Shown piece by piece: positions 36,184 to 45,580 of a stretch of DNA of 64,000 nucleotides. The DNA lies in contig CBDULP010000004.1 of the NCBI GenBank assembly GCA_965368085.1, positions 1-64,000 on the forward strand, read 5' to 3'. The stretch's first letter is position 1. The number at the start of each line of letters is the position of its first letter. The notes beneath the pieces were generated by a model. That model was not told the DNA's origin, did no database searches, and saw only the letters and a program-made list of their open reading frames with translations. This stretch comes from Peptoclostridium sp965368085. GTDB lineage: Bacteria; Bacillota; Clostridia; Peptostreptococcales; Peptostreptococcaceae. The position numbers and the translations under genes are program-made.

Positions 36184-37593
36184 TTAAGAGAAAAGCACCT
36201 TTACACTTGTCCCTTTATTCAATTCACTTTCAACTGTGATATGAGCATCATGAATATCAGTTATTTTTTTGCAGATCGAAAGACCCAGCCCGGCTCCATT
36301 TTCCTTTCTGCTTCTTGATTTGTCCACCATGTAAAAAGGTTCCATAATCTTATCCAAATGCTCCTTATCCATTCCTATTCCACAATCCTTTACTTCAACA
36401 ATGGTTTTTTCTTTGTTTTTATATACTCTTAAATATACTTTAGACCCTTTTTCAGAAGCTTTTATCGCATTATCCAGTAAGTTGGCTATGAGCATTCTAA
36501 TCAAGTCTTTTTCTACATATAACACACATTCTTCTCCTTCTATAATCAGGTCTATATTTTTTTCCATTACTTTCGGGAGCAGCGACATCTTTGTTTCCGC
36601 TAATATTTCCATTATGCTTTCGGATTTTAATTGAAAATCATCTGCTTTGACGAGTACTAAGTTCATCATTTTAAACGACAGTTGTTCCAATCTTTTTCCT
36701 TCTTCATAAATAAAATCCACCGCATCATAAAACATTTTTTCACTTATTTTTGTTGTTCTAAGTAAATTTGCATAACCGATAATAGAGGTTAAAGGAGTTT
36801 TTAATTCATGTGTCAAATTATCTATAAACCGCTGTTTTTCATCATTATACCTTTGAAGTTCATTTATTTTTTCTTCTATCGCGTCTGCCATGGCATTAAA
36901 ATCATTGGATAAAATTCCAAGCTCATCCTTTGAGGATATCTGTACTCTTTCATGATAGTTTCCTTTAGCTATATTCTGGGTGGATTTTGTCAACTTGTTT
37001 ATTGGGCTTGTTATTAATTTGCTGATTATATACATGAAAGCAGCAAATATAATACATATATTTATTTCAAATTTAAAGAAAAAATCATATCGCCTTTTTC
37101 TTTCTTCATATATAGATGAAATGTTTTTTATATAGGATATTTTAAAGTTTTGATTCTCTATATTCGTCAGGCCGGATACAAACAAATAGGCTTCATTCTC
37201 AAATTCCCTTATAATATAGCTTCTTTTTTCCATGGCAAGATTTCTTAGTTCTTCTCTCTCACTTGGATTTAATGCGTTGAAATTGGTAAATATAACATCA
37301 TTATTAACGTCTAAAATTTCAACATGAATTTTTTCTTGACTAAAACACGCGACATATTGTTCTGAAGATTTCCTCACAGCTCCAATTACATCTCTATCTC
37401 TCTTCATCGCAAAATTTTTAAAAAAATTTGCGTCCAATACCAATAGCATGCTTCTATAATCCTTTAATGTGTTTTTTACTTCTCCATTCAAACTTTCATT
37501 ATGGATTTTTTCTATTATTGCAATTCCTGCTATGTTGAATGTTATTATAAAACAGATAAAGAAAATGCTATATATCTTTTGCCAAAGCTTCAT
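36184..37593 (-). CDS. Sensor histidine kinase (HAMP-type)
   Basis: A 469-residue membrane kinase: TM1 at about 6-28, an extracytoplasmic sensor region (about 30-165), TM2 near 170-192, a HAMP linker, the H-box FIDNLTHELKTPLTSIIGYAN (His near 270), N-box LIANLLDNAIKASEKG, and G-boxes KDCGIGMDKEH and GAGLGLSICKKI. Autophosphorylates and passes the phosphate to the response regulator gene ending seven bases upstream. The sensor domain shows no family I recognise. A direct repeat follows its stop codon at the promoter of the ABC operon, which suggests that this pair controls that operon. Confidence 0.94.
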   Translation of the reverse strand: MKLWQKIYSIFFICFIITFNIAGIAIIEKIHNESLNGEVKNTLKDYRSMLLVLDANFFKNFAMKRDRDVIGAVRKSSEQYVACFSQEKIHVEILDVNNDVIFTNFNALNPSEREELRNLAMEKRSYIIREFENEAYLFVSGLTNIENQNFKISYIKNISSIYEERKRRYDFFFKFEINICIIFAAFMYIISKLITSPINKLTKSTQNIAKGNYHERVQISSKDELGILSNDFNAMADAIEEKINELQRYNDEKQRFIDNLTHELKTPLTSIIGYANLLRTTKISEKMFYDAVDFIYEEGKRLEQLSFKMMNLVLVKADDFQLKSESIMEILAETKMSLLPKVMEKNIDLIIEGEECVLYVEKDLIRMLIANLLDNAIKASEKGSKVYLRVYKNKEKTIVEVKDCGIGMDKEHLDKIMEPFYMVDKSRSRKENGAGLGLSICKKITDIHDAHITVESELNKGTSVKVLFS

Positions 37594-37600
37594 TGTTTAC

Positions 37601-38266
37601 CTAGTCCTCCAATCGATATCCAATCTTGAAGACAGTCTTTATATTGTCATTGAGATCTAATTTTTTTCTCAACTTTTGCACATGGGTGTCCACCGTTCTT
37701 GTTTCCCCCAAGTATTCATATCCCCAAACCCTTTCTAAAATTTGCTCTCTGGATAAAGCCATGTTTTTATTTTGGACAAGCAACACCAAAAGATCATATT
37801 CCTTCAGGGTTAATTCTATTGTTTTTCCTTCTTTTTTTATCGTTCTCTCATCCAATAAAATGGTCAAGTCCTTAAACTGTATAACAGAATCATTTTTCCC
37901 ATACCTTCGCAACACAACTTCTATCCTTGCAAGAAGTTCTATTGCCTCAAATGGCTTTACAATATAATCTTCCGCCCCTAGTTTCAGTCCCTCAACTTTG
38001 TTGAGCACTGCGTCTTTAGCGGTAAGAAATATTACCGGTATATTTAAATGACTAATTTTTTTCATCAAAGAAAATCCATCTATGTTCGGAATCATAACAT
38101 CCAGCAATATCAAATCAAATTTCTCGCTTTCTATCAGATTTAAAGCCTCTATCCCGTCAAAAACTTGCTTGCCTTCATACCCTGCTATCTCCAAATGCAC
38201 TTTGATTAAATTCGATATGCCTTTTTCATCTTCCACAATGCATATTTTTTTACCCAACACTCCCAC
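37601..38266 (-). CDS. OmpR/PhoB-family response regulator
   Basis: A response regulator of about 221 residues: receiver domain with the acidic pair VEDE, phosphorylated Asp in LILLDVMIPNIDG, Thr in VIFLTAKD and Lys in YIVKPFE, then a winged-helix DNA-binding domain ending GETRTVDTHVQKLRKKL. It should bind tandem direct repeats. The start is ambiguous: GTG 38266, GTG 38260 and TTG 38257 are in frame, and AGGGG is best spaced for the TTG, which would give MGKKICIVEDE. It overlaps nothing and begins 17 bases after the BceB-like permease, so it may also be read from the bce transcript. Confidence 0.94.
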   Translation of the reverse strand: MGVLGKKICIVEDEKGISNLIKVHLEIAGYEGKQVFDGIEALNLIESEKFDLILLDVMIPNIDGFSLMKKISHLNIPVIFLTAKDAVLNKVEGLKLGAEDYIVKPFEAIELLARIEVVLRRYGKNDSVIQFKDLTILLDERTIKKEGKTIELTLKEYDLLVLLVQNKNMALSREQILERVWGYEYLGETRTVDTHVQKLRKKLDLNDNIKTVFKIGYRLED

Positions 38267-38283
38267 CCCTGCTTTCTATGAAT

Positions 38284-40263
38284 TCAACCCTTATTGATAA
38301 TGCTTTTGCTGCCTATATAAGTCAGTACAAAATATGATCCATAAATCATCACTACAAAAGCAGCCGTTGCAATAATAGTTGCTGTAACATCAACATGTCC
38401 GAAGTTTTTTATGACATCGTTTGCGGCACGCAGCCCTACCACCGAATGAATAATCGCAAGCATAAGAGGAAATATAAAATAGCAAAGATTCTGTATAAAC
38501 AGTGCCCTGTTTAACATCTTCTTGCCGGTTCCAAGCTTAACAAGCAACCTGTAGCGTTCCCTGTTGTCTGCCGCTTCAGAAAGCTGTTGAATTGCAATGA
38601 TTGCCGCACATGTAATCATAAATACAATTCCAAGATACATAGATAGGAAAGATATGATTGCTTTAATCGAAATCGAGTTTCCATATATAGCCAATTTCGA
38701 CCTGTAATACGAAAATGCTTCATTTTCACTTCCACTTTGAAACGCTTTCAACAACTCGTCGAACTCGTATTCTTTCTCATCGTTCGTACACTGGATGTTT
38801 AAAACTCTTTGCATAATAGGGATATCTTTCACCACATGGTCATTAACTACAAACAGAATATAATAAACGCCATTGCCAACATTCGTTTGTTCAACTTTTC
38901 CCACTGGGGCCAAATCCAAATCGTTTACAGAAAGAATTGTACCATTTGTAACAAGCTGCCTTGTTATTCCATTTAGCTTTTCAAAAGTACAAGTCACGGC
39001 ATACCGACCCTTTGGCAAATCAAACTTTTCCAATCCCGATAACATGCGCATTTTATTATAATCACTCAATGTAACCAGTTTCACCGTATCTCTTTCCGCC
39101 CCTGTAAAATCTGATCCGAATTCCAGCCCTAAATCTTCAAATGTCATTTCCGATTGTGGAATTTCATATACTGCAAATTCGCCATAACTTTTTATACCAT
39201 TGAAAGAAGTGATTCTTTTCGGCAAGTTATCATAAATCGGCTTTGCCTCATGTCCTGCATAACTGTAATTGTAAATAGAAAAGTCATAAGAAATATCATC
39301 CTTCAAATCTTTGGATATCACGCTTTGCAAGCTGTATCCACTAGAAAATATTCCCATGACCAACAGCAATACAATACAAACTACCGAAATTGATATGAAG
39401 TTTGTATTGATTTTGCTGTTGATTTGGCGAAGCACAAACATATTGAGGTTCTTGAAATACAATTTTTCATTGCTTTGAATTAACTTTGTCAAAATTCCTG
39501 CGATAGAAAAGAAAAACAATAAAGTTCCAACAATGCCCAAAACAATAGAAGTCGCGAAATAAAGATTAACCTCTATAATTCCATTTTTCAAAATAATTAT
39601 ATAAGCTCCGGCTAAACATACAATTGAGACTGCAAATGAAAGTACGCAAACCCAAAGCTTCTCAACTGTCAGGACTTCATTTTTTCTCCCATCGTAAAGC
39701 AAGTCAATAAGCTTATGCTTTCCAATGGAATATGTGTTGAATGCAATCACCACGGAAAAAATCACTCCGAAATATAGAATGCTTTTTAAAGCGGCTGCTG
39801 GAGCGAATATGAACTTGAACCTAGTCATGTCCGCTTCAAATATATTTGCTGTAAATACCGACATGAACTGAGAACCCAATACCCCGAGCAACAGGCCCAC
39901 AACAAGTGCGACAACCGCCATAAGCGAAGTTTCAAGCACGAGTATCTTTGAAATTTTTCCCTTTGCCATCCCCAAAAGCATATATATTCCAAACTCTTTC
40001 TTTCTACGCTTGATAAAAAAATTGTTTGCATAGACAATCAAAAAACCAAGTACCACTGCAACAAATACAGAAATATAAGACAATATCTTATTTAAGGATT
40101 CCATAGATTCATTAATCATCTGCGTAACACCCATAATCTCTTTCTGGGCGTAAATTGAGTTAAACATGTAAAATATGCACACGCCCAGTACAAGCGTAAA
40201 AAAGTACACCGCATAGTCGCGAAAGCTTTTCCCAATATTTTTAATCGCAAGCCTAATCAGCAT
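38284..40263 (-). CDS. BceB-type ABC transporter permease
   Basis: A 659-residue FtsX-type permease of the Bce family, which handles cell-wall-active peptide antibiotics such as bacitracin or lantibiotics and also works as a sensor for its kinase. Ten membrane segments are expected, with the typical large extracytoplasmic domain between TM7 and TM8 (about residues 310-540). The first helix starts LAIKNIGKSFRDYAVYF, as in this family. Overlaps the ATPase gene by 11 bases. The divergent response regulator and small kinase at 42.8-44.4 kb are the expected signalling partners. Confidence 0.92.
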   Translation of the reverse strand: MLIRLAIKNIGKSFRDYAVYFFTLVLGVCIFYMFNSIYAQKEIMGVTQMINESMESLNKILSYISVFVAVVLGFLIVYANNFFIKRRKKEFGIYMLLGMAKGKISKILVLETSLMAVVALVVGLLLGVLGSQFMSVFTANIFEADMTRFKFIFAPAAALKSILYFGVIFSVVIAFNTYSIGKHKLIDLLYDGRKNEVLTVEKLWVCVLSFAVSIVCLAGAYIIILKNGIIEVNLYFATSIVLGIVGTLLFFFSIAGILTKLIQSNEKLYFKNLNMFVLRQINSKINTNFISISVVCIVLLLVMGIFSSGYSLQSVISKDLKDDISYDFSIYNYSYAGHEAKPIYDNLPKRITSFNGIKSYGEFAVYEIPQSEMTFEDLGLEFGSDFTGAERDTVKLVTLSDYNKMRMLSGLEKFDLPKGRYAVTCTFEKLNGITRQLVTNGTILSVNDLDLAPVGKVEQTNVGNGVYYILFVVNDHVVKDIPIMQRVLNIQCTNDEKEYEFDELLKAFQSGSENEAFSYYRSKLAIYGNSISIKAIISFLSMYLGIVFMITCAAIIAIQQLSEAADNRERYRLLVKLGTGKKMLNRALFIQNLCYFIFPLMLAIIHSVVGLRAANDVIKNFGHVDVTATIIATAAFVVMIYGSYFVLTYIGSKSIINKG

Positions 40264-41017
40264 TCAGATCACCTCCAAGAAGTGCCACCACCTCCATAAT
40301 ACGGTCAAAAAACTCTTTTCTTGTCTCATTCCCGCGGACCAATTCATTAAAAAGCCTGCCGTCTTTAATAAACAAAATACGCCTGCAATAACTTGCTGCA
40401 AACGTATCGTGTGTAACCATTAAAATACTTGCTCCGATTTCTTCATTGAGCTTTTTAAAGCTTTCCAAGAGCATTTTCGCAGATTTGGAATCCAGCGCAC
40501 CGGTGGGTTCATCTGCTAAAATCATGGATGGGCTCGTTATAATAGCCCGGGCCGAAGCAACACGCTGCTTTTGCCCCCCCGACATCTGATATGGATATTT
40601 TTGCAAAATATCGGTGATGCTGAGTAAATTCGCAACATTTGTTACTCTTGCGGCAATTTCATTTGCCGGGGTGTTTACAATGACAAGCGCAAGAGCAATA
40701 TTCTCATATGCCGTAAGGGTGTCAAGCAAATTGAAGTCCTGGAAAATAAACCCCAGCTTTTTTCTGCGAAACTCCAACAAAGCCTCCGCCTTCATTTCGG
40801 TAACATCTTGCCCGTTAATGAGAATATTCCCGGCTGTAACACTGTCAATAGTGGAAATGCAATTAAGCAGAGTGGTTTTGCCACTTCCCGACGCACCCAT
40901 TATCCCAATGTATTCACCCTCATCAACCGAAAAGCTGATGTCGCTTATAGCTTTTGTTATATTTCCTTTTCCTCCATAATACTTTTTCAGGTTTTTAACT
41001 TTTAATATTTCACTCAT
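40253..41017 (-). CDS. BceA-type ABC transporter ATPase
   Basis: A 254-residue ATPase: Walker A GIMGASGSGKTTLLNC, Q-loop FIFQDFNLLDTLTAYEN, signature MSGGQKQRVASARA, Walker B MILADEPTGALDSKS and H-loop MVTHDTFAASY. These features, including FNLLDTLT, are characteristic of Bce/MacB-type export or resistance ATPases. Start ATG with AAAGGA. Its stop region overlaps the permease start, so the two subunits are coupled. Confidence 0.95.
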   Translation of the reverse strand: MSEILKVKNLKKYYGGKGNITKAISDISFSVDEGEYIGIMGASGSGKTTLLNCISTIDSVTAGNILINGQDVTEMKAEALLEFRRKKLGFIFQDFNLLDTLTAYENIALALVIVNTPANEIAARVTNVANLLSITDILQKYPYQMSGGQKQRVASARAIITSPSMILADEPTGALDSKSAKMLLESFKKLNEEIGASILMVTHDTFAASYCRRILFIKDGRLFNELVRGNETRKEFFDRIMEVVALLGGDLNAD

Positions 41018-41084
41018 TTATTTCATTCCTTTCAAGTATTGTTTTCCATACTGCAAGAACTTCCTTTCCCCTTCAATCATAGCA

Positions 41085-41621
41085 TCAATCAGCAATTATA
41101 AATTCAATAGACGTGTTTCTGACTTTTCCGCCATCCATAAAATCCACCCTGTATCTTCCGGCTTTCAGCTCATCAATATTGTCAATAACAAGATTGTAAT
41201 AATTTGAACTTGTCAAATCGCACGGCACTTCAAAAAGCTTTTTGCCATCATACGGAAATGTTTGGTCGTTCCATGTACAATCTTCCTTGCCGGTAACGCA
41301 GACATTTTCATCATACTCACATAAATAATACAAGCGGATATAAGCTGTTTTCAGGTTGATAAACCTTGTTCTCTTGGCTGAAGCTATAACGGCCCCTGTA
41401 TCTTTTGGAATTATCAGCACCTCATCTTCCTTGCTTTCCTTCTTGTCTGCTAGAATATCAACTGGATTTCCATTTTCATCTACTGAAGTTGATATAACAG
41501 GAGAATCAACCTCAATCTTTGGTCCGCTCAGGTAAGATACAGCTTTAATGCCCATAAAAGCCAAAGAACTTACCGCCACCAAAACCAATGTTGCAATGAT
41601 AATTTTTTTACCATTTTTCAT
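41085..41621 (-). CDS. Small membrane-anchored extracytoplasmic protein, unknown
   Basis: A 178-residue protein with an N-terminal membrane anchor (about 5-28, KKIIIATLVLVAVSSLAFMG), a linker rich in Asp, Glu and Lys, then a compact C-terminal region (about 75-178) with two cysteine pairs around CEYDENVCVTGKEDC and VPCDL, perhaps a disulfide-stabilised beta domain. I do not recognise the family. It lies 67 bases upstream of the BceA gene on the same strand, with GGGAGG before the ATG, so it may be an accessory of the Bce module, for example a substrate-binding or immunity-like protein; that is inference. Confidence 0.6.
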   Translation of the reverse strand: MKNGKKIIIATLVLVAVSSLAFMGIKAVSYLSGPKIEVDSPVISTSVDENGNPVDILADKKESKEDEVLIIPKDTGAVIASAKRTRFINLKTAYIRLYYLCEYDENVCVTGKEDCTWNDQTFPYDGKKLFEVPCDLTSSNYYNLVIDNIDELKAGRYRVDFMDGGKVRNTSIEFIIAD

Positions 41622-41651
41622 AACAAAACCTCCCTTTTTTAAGATACAAAT

Positions 41652-42422
41652 CTAAGATACAAAATAACTAATAGTTGCAATAATCCACAAATGCAAAGGA
41701 TAAAACACATAGAAAAAGTACTTGCTGAATTTATCATTTCTGCCACGCTGTCCATTATACAAGTATATAAACGGAATGACTGTGACAAATAACCAATCGG
41801 CGTTAAATAAAATCATGTCAATAGTCATTGATACAGTGTCATAAATTTGAACATTCAAAAGTGTAACGAAAAACATAACTGCCGCCAAAGCAATATATCC
41901 GATGTCGCGCAACTTGTTTTGATTTTTGAAAAAATATGTTATTAGCATAAAAGGCAATACAACGTGACCTCCCTCAGTGATCAGTATACCGCCAAACATG
42001 ACTATGAGGCCCAGCACTATTCGTACAAACATAACCGCTTGCTGTATCCCCGTGCTCTTTTCGGTTAATCCTTTTATTTCGAAAGACATGACATTTATCA
42101 TCAACACACCAAATGCCAATGTCAAGAATATGTTGTTAAAAACGTGTATCTCTTTGCTTTGAAATATAATATCCAGCAACGAGTTTCCGCAAAACATTAT
42201 ACCAGCCCACAAAAATAATCGTCCATTATATTTTAGCTTGTTTCTAGTATGGATAATGCCTTCCACCGCCATAAATGCAAACCAGGCGGATACACAGCGA
42301 GTTAAAGCATGTATGATTCCAACCCATGGCCCAGGGATCAATCCATAAATATGTGGCAGGTGGTCAAAAACCATTAAGATAGCCATGAACATTTTAACTT
42401 GAAACGCATCGAACTTCTTCAT
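41652..42422 (-). CDS. TraX-family membrane protein
   Basis: A 256-residue polytopic protein with about eight membrane segments. The start FDAFQVKMFMAILMVFDHLPHI is the typical TraX opening, with the acidic/His pair in the first helix, and the end YVFYPLHLWIIATISYF matches the conserved last helix. TraX was named for pilin acetylation in F plasmids; chromosomal Firmicute members are acyltransferase-like proteins of unknown target. Start ATG with GGAGG. It is the first gene of the minus-strand unit that leads into the Bce module, which hints at a cell-envelope modification role. Confidence 0.85.
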   Translation of the reverse strand: MKKFDAFQVKMFMAILMVFDHLPHIYGLIPGPWVGIIHALTRCVSAWFAFMAVEGIIHTRNKLKYNGRLFLWAGIMFCGNSLLDIIFQSKEIHVFNNIFLTLAFGVLMINVMSFEIKGLTEKSTGIQQAVMFVRIVLGLIVMFGGILITEGGHVVLPFMLITYFFKNQNKLRDIGYIALAAVMFFVTLLNVQIYDTVSMTIDMILFNADWLFVTVIPFIYLYNGQRGRNDKFSKYFFYVFYPLHLWIIATISYFVS

Positions 42423-42775
42423 ATCTCATTTTCCTCCCGCTTGTTTTTGTTTAATAATAATTATTATACTGTAGTTACACATTATCAACCATCGGTTCGC
42501 CTTACACAAAACTAACATTCCCGTCACATTGACAGACAAGCTTATATCTTGATTTATTCAAAAAGCTCTCTGTAAACAGAAAGTTTTCATGTAGTGTCAA
42601 AAATAGGATTGCATATATTTGTTATGCTGAATAAAATTCGAGTCCGCAAACTGAATTTAGAGTGCCGCCAATAGGCTTATTCAAAAGTTTATAGCTTTTA
42701 CGTATTGTAAGAAACTGCTTATGGCAGTAAAATTAGAGTAACAATGTTATCGCTACTTTGATTTGGAGGATTAAT
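42423..42775. promoter_or_regulatory. Divergent regulatory region of the Bce module
   Basis: A 353-base region between traX-like and the response regulator. Minus strand: a TATAAT near 42468-42475 before the traX-like gene, with no well-spaced -35. Plus strand: TTGTAA (42705-42710), 17-base spacer, TAAAAT (42728-42733), then GGAGG before the regulator ATG. Two copies of TTACAC occur near 42475 and 42502, possible regulator half-sites. No other gene is seen. Confidence 0.5.
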
Positions 42776-43438
42776 ATGAAGATATATATATTGGAAGACG
42801 ACATTGTCTTATGCACAGAGCTTAGCAAGTTTTTGTCCTCTTACAATTACACTTGTGAGTTTAGCACTGATTTTGAGAACAGCATAAATCTCGCTTTGGA
42901 CTCTAATGCGGATTTGATCTTGCTCGACATCAATCTGCCCTATGTTGACGGCTATCATATTTGTCGTGAAATACGAAAAGCGTCCTCTGTCGCCATTATC
43001 GTGATGACTAGTCGGCAAACAGATATGGATGAACTTATGAGCTTAAATCTCGGTGCCGATGACTTTGTCACAAAACCATACAACATGCATATTCTGCTTG
43101 CGCGAATCTCAGCACTATTGAAGCGTTCTAAAACAAGTAATTATAGCGAAAAGATTGGATACAAGGGAGTCAATGTGATTCCAACAAAAAGCACAGTATC
43201 TCATGGAGCAAATGAAACAGAGCTTACAAAAAACGAGCTTCAAATTCTGACTGTCCTTATCCAGAATGCAGGAAAGATCGTCAGTCGCAACAAGCTGATG
43301 AATGAGCTTTGGCAGTCTGACGAATTTATAAACGACAACACCCTCACAGTCAACGTAAATCGTCTGCGTCACAAGCTGGATGAAATAGGTGCCCATAATT
43401 ACATCAAAACTAGGCGCAAACAGGGGTACATAGTATGA
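42776..43438 (+). CDS. BceR-like response regulator
   Basis: A 220-residue OmpR-family regulator: receiver acidic pair LEDD, phosphorylated Asp in LILLDINLPYVDG, then VIVMTS, Lys in FVTKPYN, and a winged-helix domain (NDNTLTVNVNRLRHKLDEIG) at the C-terminus. BceR-type regulators control divergent or adjacent BceAB transporters in response to peptide antibiotics. The start ATG (42776) follows GGAGG; an upstream in-frame ATG has no site. Overlaps the kinase gene by four bases (ATGA). Confidence 0.93.
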   Translation: MKIYILEDDIVLCTELSKFLSSYNYTCEFSTDFENSINLALDSNADLILLDINLPYVDGYHICREIRKASSVAIIVMTSRQTDMDELMSLNLGADDFVTKPYNMHILLARISALLKRSKTSNYSEKIGYKGVNVIPTKSTVSHGANETELTKNELQILTVLIQNAGKIVSRNKLMNELWQSDEFINDNTLTVNVNRLRHKLDEIGAHNYIKTRRKQGYIV

Positions 43439-44445
43439 AGCTGTCATCTTTTTTGAAGAACAAATGGGCTTTTCTGCTGTTGCAAAGCTTGCTTATCGCT
43501 TTTGAGATATTCCTATTCAAAGTTCTCAATATAAGCTATGCAGCTGCTATTTTGCTGTGTGCTGTCTTTACTACCATAAATGCAACATCTCTTGCTTTTG
43601 AATATGTCAAAAAGAGTCATTATTATAAGAACCTATACCAAACACTTGAGCAGATGGACAAAAAGCAATATATTTCATCTGTAATCGAATCACCCGACTT
43701 TACCGAGGCTGAAATACTGGTTGATATTCTAAAACAGGCAACAAAGGCAATGAATGATGAAATTGCTTTCTACGAGCGGAAAAATGAAGATTACAGAGAA
43801 TATATCGAAACTTGGATACACGAAGTAAAAACTCCAATCGCCTGCATTTCTCTCCTATGTGAAAACAGCTGGAATGAAACCAGTGCAAATATTCTTAATG
43901 AAGCAACAAAGATCGATTACTTTGTCGAACAGGCATTGTACTATGCACGAAGCACTAATGTAGAAAAGGATTATAACATTCATAGCATCCATATTGAATC
44001 AGCCGTAAAATCAAGTTTGAAAAAATACTCCAGACAGCTTATAGCAACAAACTGTTCAATATCATTTGAAAATCTGGATTTTACGGTCTATTCGGATAAA
44101 AAGTGGTTGGATTTCATTCTGGGGCAGCTCATTTCAAACAGCATAAAGTATCGCAGTAATCCTTTTGCACTTGCATTTTCAGCATCAGAATCACAAAGTA
44201 ACATTATACTGTCCATCCATGATAACGGAATAGGTATACCCGAAAGCGACCTTTCTCGCGTTTTTGAAAAAAGCTTTACTGGAGTAAACGGACGCAAATT
44301 TGGAAAATCTACAGGAATAGGACTTTACTTGTGCAAACGGCTTTGCGAAAAAATGAACTTGAAGCTTGAAATAGAATCAAGTGTTAAGAAAGATACTACT
44401 CTGCGCATCATCTTTCCAAAAGATAAATCGCTTATGTTTGAATAA
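43435..44445 (+). CDS. BceS-like intramembrane-sensing histidine kinase
   Basis: A 336-residue kinase with two close N-terminal helices (about 10-28 and 35-55) and almost no extracytoplasmic loop, the mark of intramembrane-sensing kinases that rely on BceAB for detection. H-box YIETWIHEVKTPIACISLL, N-box ILGQLISNSIKYRS, G-boxes HDNGIGIPES and GIGLYLCKRL. Overlaps the regulator by four bases. Together with the BceAB genes on the other strand it makes a complete Bce detoxification and sensing module. Confidence 0.94.
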   Translation: MKLSSFLKNKWAFLLLQSLLIAFEIFLFKVLNISYAAAILLCAVFTTINATSLAFEYVKKSHYYKNLYQTLEQMDKKQYISSVIESPDFTEAEILVDILKQATKAMNDEIAFYERKNEDYREYIETWIHEVKTPIACISLLCENSWNETSANILNEATKIDYFVEQALYYARSTNVEKDYNIHSIHIESAVKSSLKKYSRQLIATNCSISFENLDFTVYSDKKWLDFILGQLISNSIKYRSNPFALAFSASESQSNIILSIHDNGIGIPESDLSRVFEKSFTGVNGRKFGKSTGIGLYLCKRLCEKMNLKLEIESSVKKDTTLRIIFPKDKSLMFE

Positions 44446-44540
44446 AATGGGTAAGTTGCACTAAAGTTCCATCTACTCATCTTGACCAACTCTTTTCTTT
44501 CTCCTAGGAAACACCTCTTTCTATTTTTGTTATACAAAAA

Positions 44541-44588
44541 GAACCTATAGCGCAGACACTCTTTTTTTAGTGACCGCTCTATAGGTTC
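44541..44588 (-). terminator. Terminator of the glucosaminidase gene
   Basis: Hairpin with arms GAACCTATAG and CTATAGGTTC extended by a GACACT/AGTG part, with a loop containing seven T. The minus strand ends in TTTTT. It sits between the plus-strand kinase and the minus-strand hydrolase gene. Confidence 0.75.
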
Positions 44589-44670
44589 CAGTTTATTGAA
44601 ATAAAAGCTGTTTTAATAAAGATACTATTAAGTTTTAATATAAATATTTACCTTCAATAACAGATACATC

Positions 44671-45384
44671 CTATTTCAATGCCTTTTGTTCATTTGACTT
44701 CATAGTTTTTGCGATTCCTTCAGCCCATGCCGGATCAGATGCATACCTGCCGCCTATCTTCCTTAGGCTGTATCTTCCATTGCTGAAATAGCTTTTGCTT
44801 ATTATTTTTGCAAACTCCATTATGCAATCCTCTTTTGAACTGTAGCTTATAGCGCTCTCGTAGGGACTTGAATCATACGCCCCAAGGCCAAATAGATTGT
44901 TTTTGTTTATTGCAAGTCTTGATCTTCCATTACCCGACTCATGCTGCGCAAGGGATATTATAAAAAGAGCGTTCACCCCATGTATGTGCTCAGCCGCAAG
45001 GGCATATTCTCCAATTCCTTCAAGAGGGGTGCCCTTTACCGTGTTTTCAAGCTGGCTTTTTGAATAGCCGCACTTTTGATTCAGCTTCATGTCAATGTAG
45101 TTTTTCCTGTAATATCCTCCCCGGGATGTGTCTTCCCCTTCATAAGGACTTGAATATGCCAATTTTGATATTTCTTTAAGATCCTCCTTCAATACTGATG
45201 CTTTTTTATTCAAGCTTGACGCACTTTCAATAAGCTCACTGATTTTTTCATCAGCACTGTCAATTTTAAAATCTGAGTCTTCCAATTGCACAGCCTCTAT
45301 CGAATCCCTGCTAAAATTCAATGTTAAAAAAGATGACATTATACACACGGCAGCTATCAAAAAATATGAAGTCAACTTAATCAA
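44671..45384 (-). CDS. Exported endo-beta-N-acetylglucosaminidase-like peptidoglycan hydrolase
   Basis: A 237-residue secreted or membrane-anchored protein: signal/anchor at about 5-25 (LIAAVCIMSSFLTL), a helical linker (about 35-80), and a glucosaminidase (GH73-like) domain from about 120 to 237 with the catalytic-Glu segment ISLAQHESGNGRSRLA, then NNLFGLGAYDSSP, and RYASDPAWAEGIAKTM. It cleaves the glycan strand of peptidoglycan. I set the start at TTG (45384), eight bases after GGAGG; a GTG three codons earlier overlaps the ribosome site itself. Single gene with its own terminator. Confidence 0.82.
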   Translation of the reverse strand: MIKLTSYFLIAAVCIMSSFLTLNFSRDSIEAVQLEDSDFKIDSADEKISELIESASSLNKKASVLKEDLKEISKLAYSSPYEGEDTSRGGYYRKNYIDMKLNQKCGYSKSQLENTVKGTPLEGIGEYALAAEHIHGVNALFIISLAQHESGNGRSRLAINKNNLFGLGAYDSSPYESAISYSSKEDCIMEFAKIISKSYFSNGRYSLRKIGGRYASDPAWAEGIAKTMKSNEQKALK

Positions 45385-45476
45385 CGGTACCACCTCCCTC
45401 TATAATATTCTTTGTAAAATGTTATTTTACTTTTTTATATACCCACAGCGCATATGGCTTACTTAAAAAATAAAAA

Positions 45477-45522
45477 GAGCGTCCGCAATCCAGCCGAAAT
45501 AAACCAGATTTGCAAAACGCCC
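45477..45522 (-). terminator. Terminator of the methyltransferase cluster
   Basis: Imperfect hairpin with long arms (45477-45493 and 45504-45522, several G-T pairs) followed on the minus strand by TTTTTATTTTTT. It lies after the last methyltransferase gene. Confidence 0.7.
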
Positions 45523-45580
45523 TTGTTTTTATTAAAAATGCATATCATTTATGCTTTTGCGCTACACTTGCTTTCGCAAA

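Noticed and set aside
38284..40263. Reading the FtsX-type permease as part of the hybrid ABC operon
   Set aside because: It overlaps its own BceA ATPase gene and has the Bce architecture, so it does not supply the missing permease for the PCD protein.
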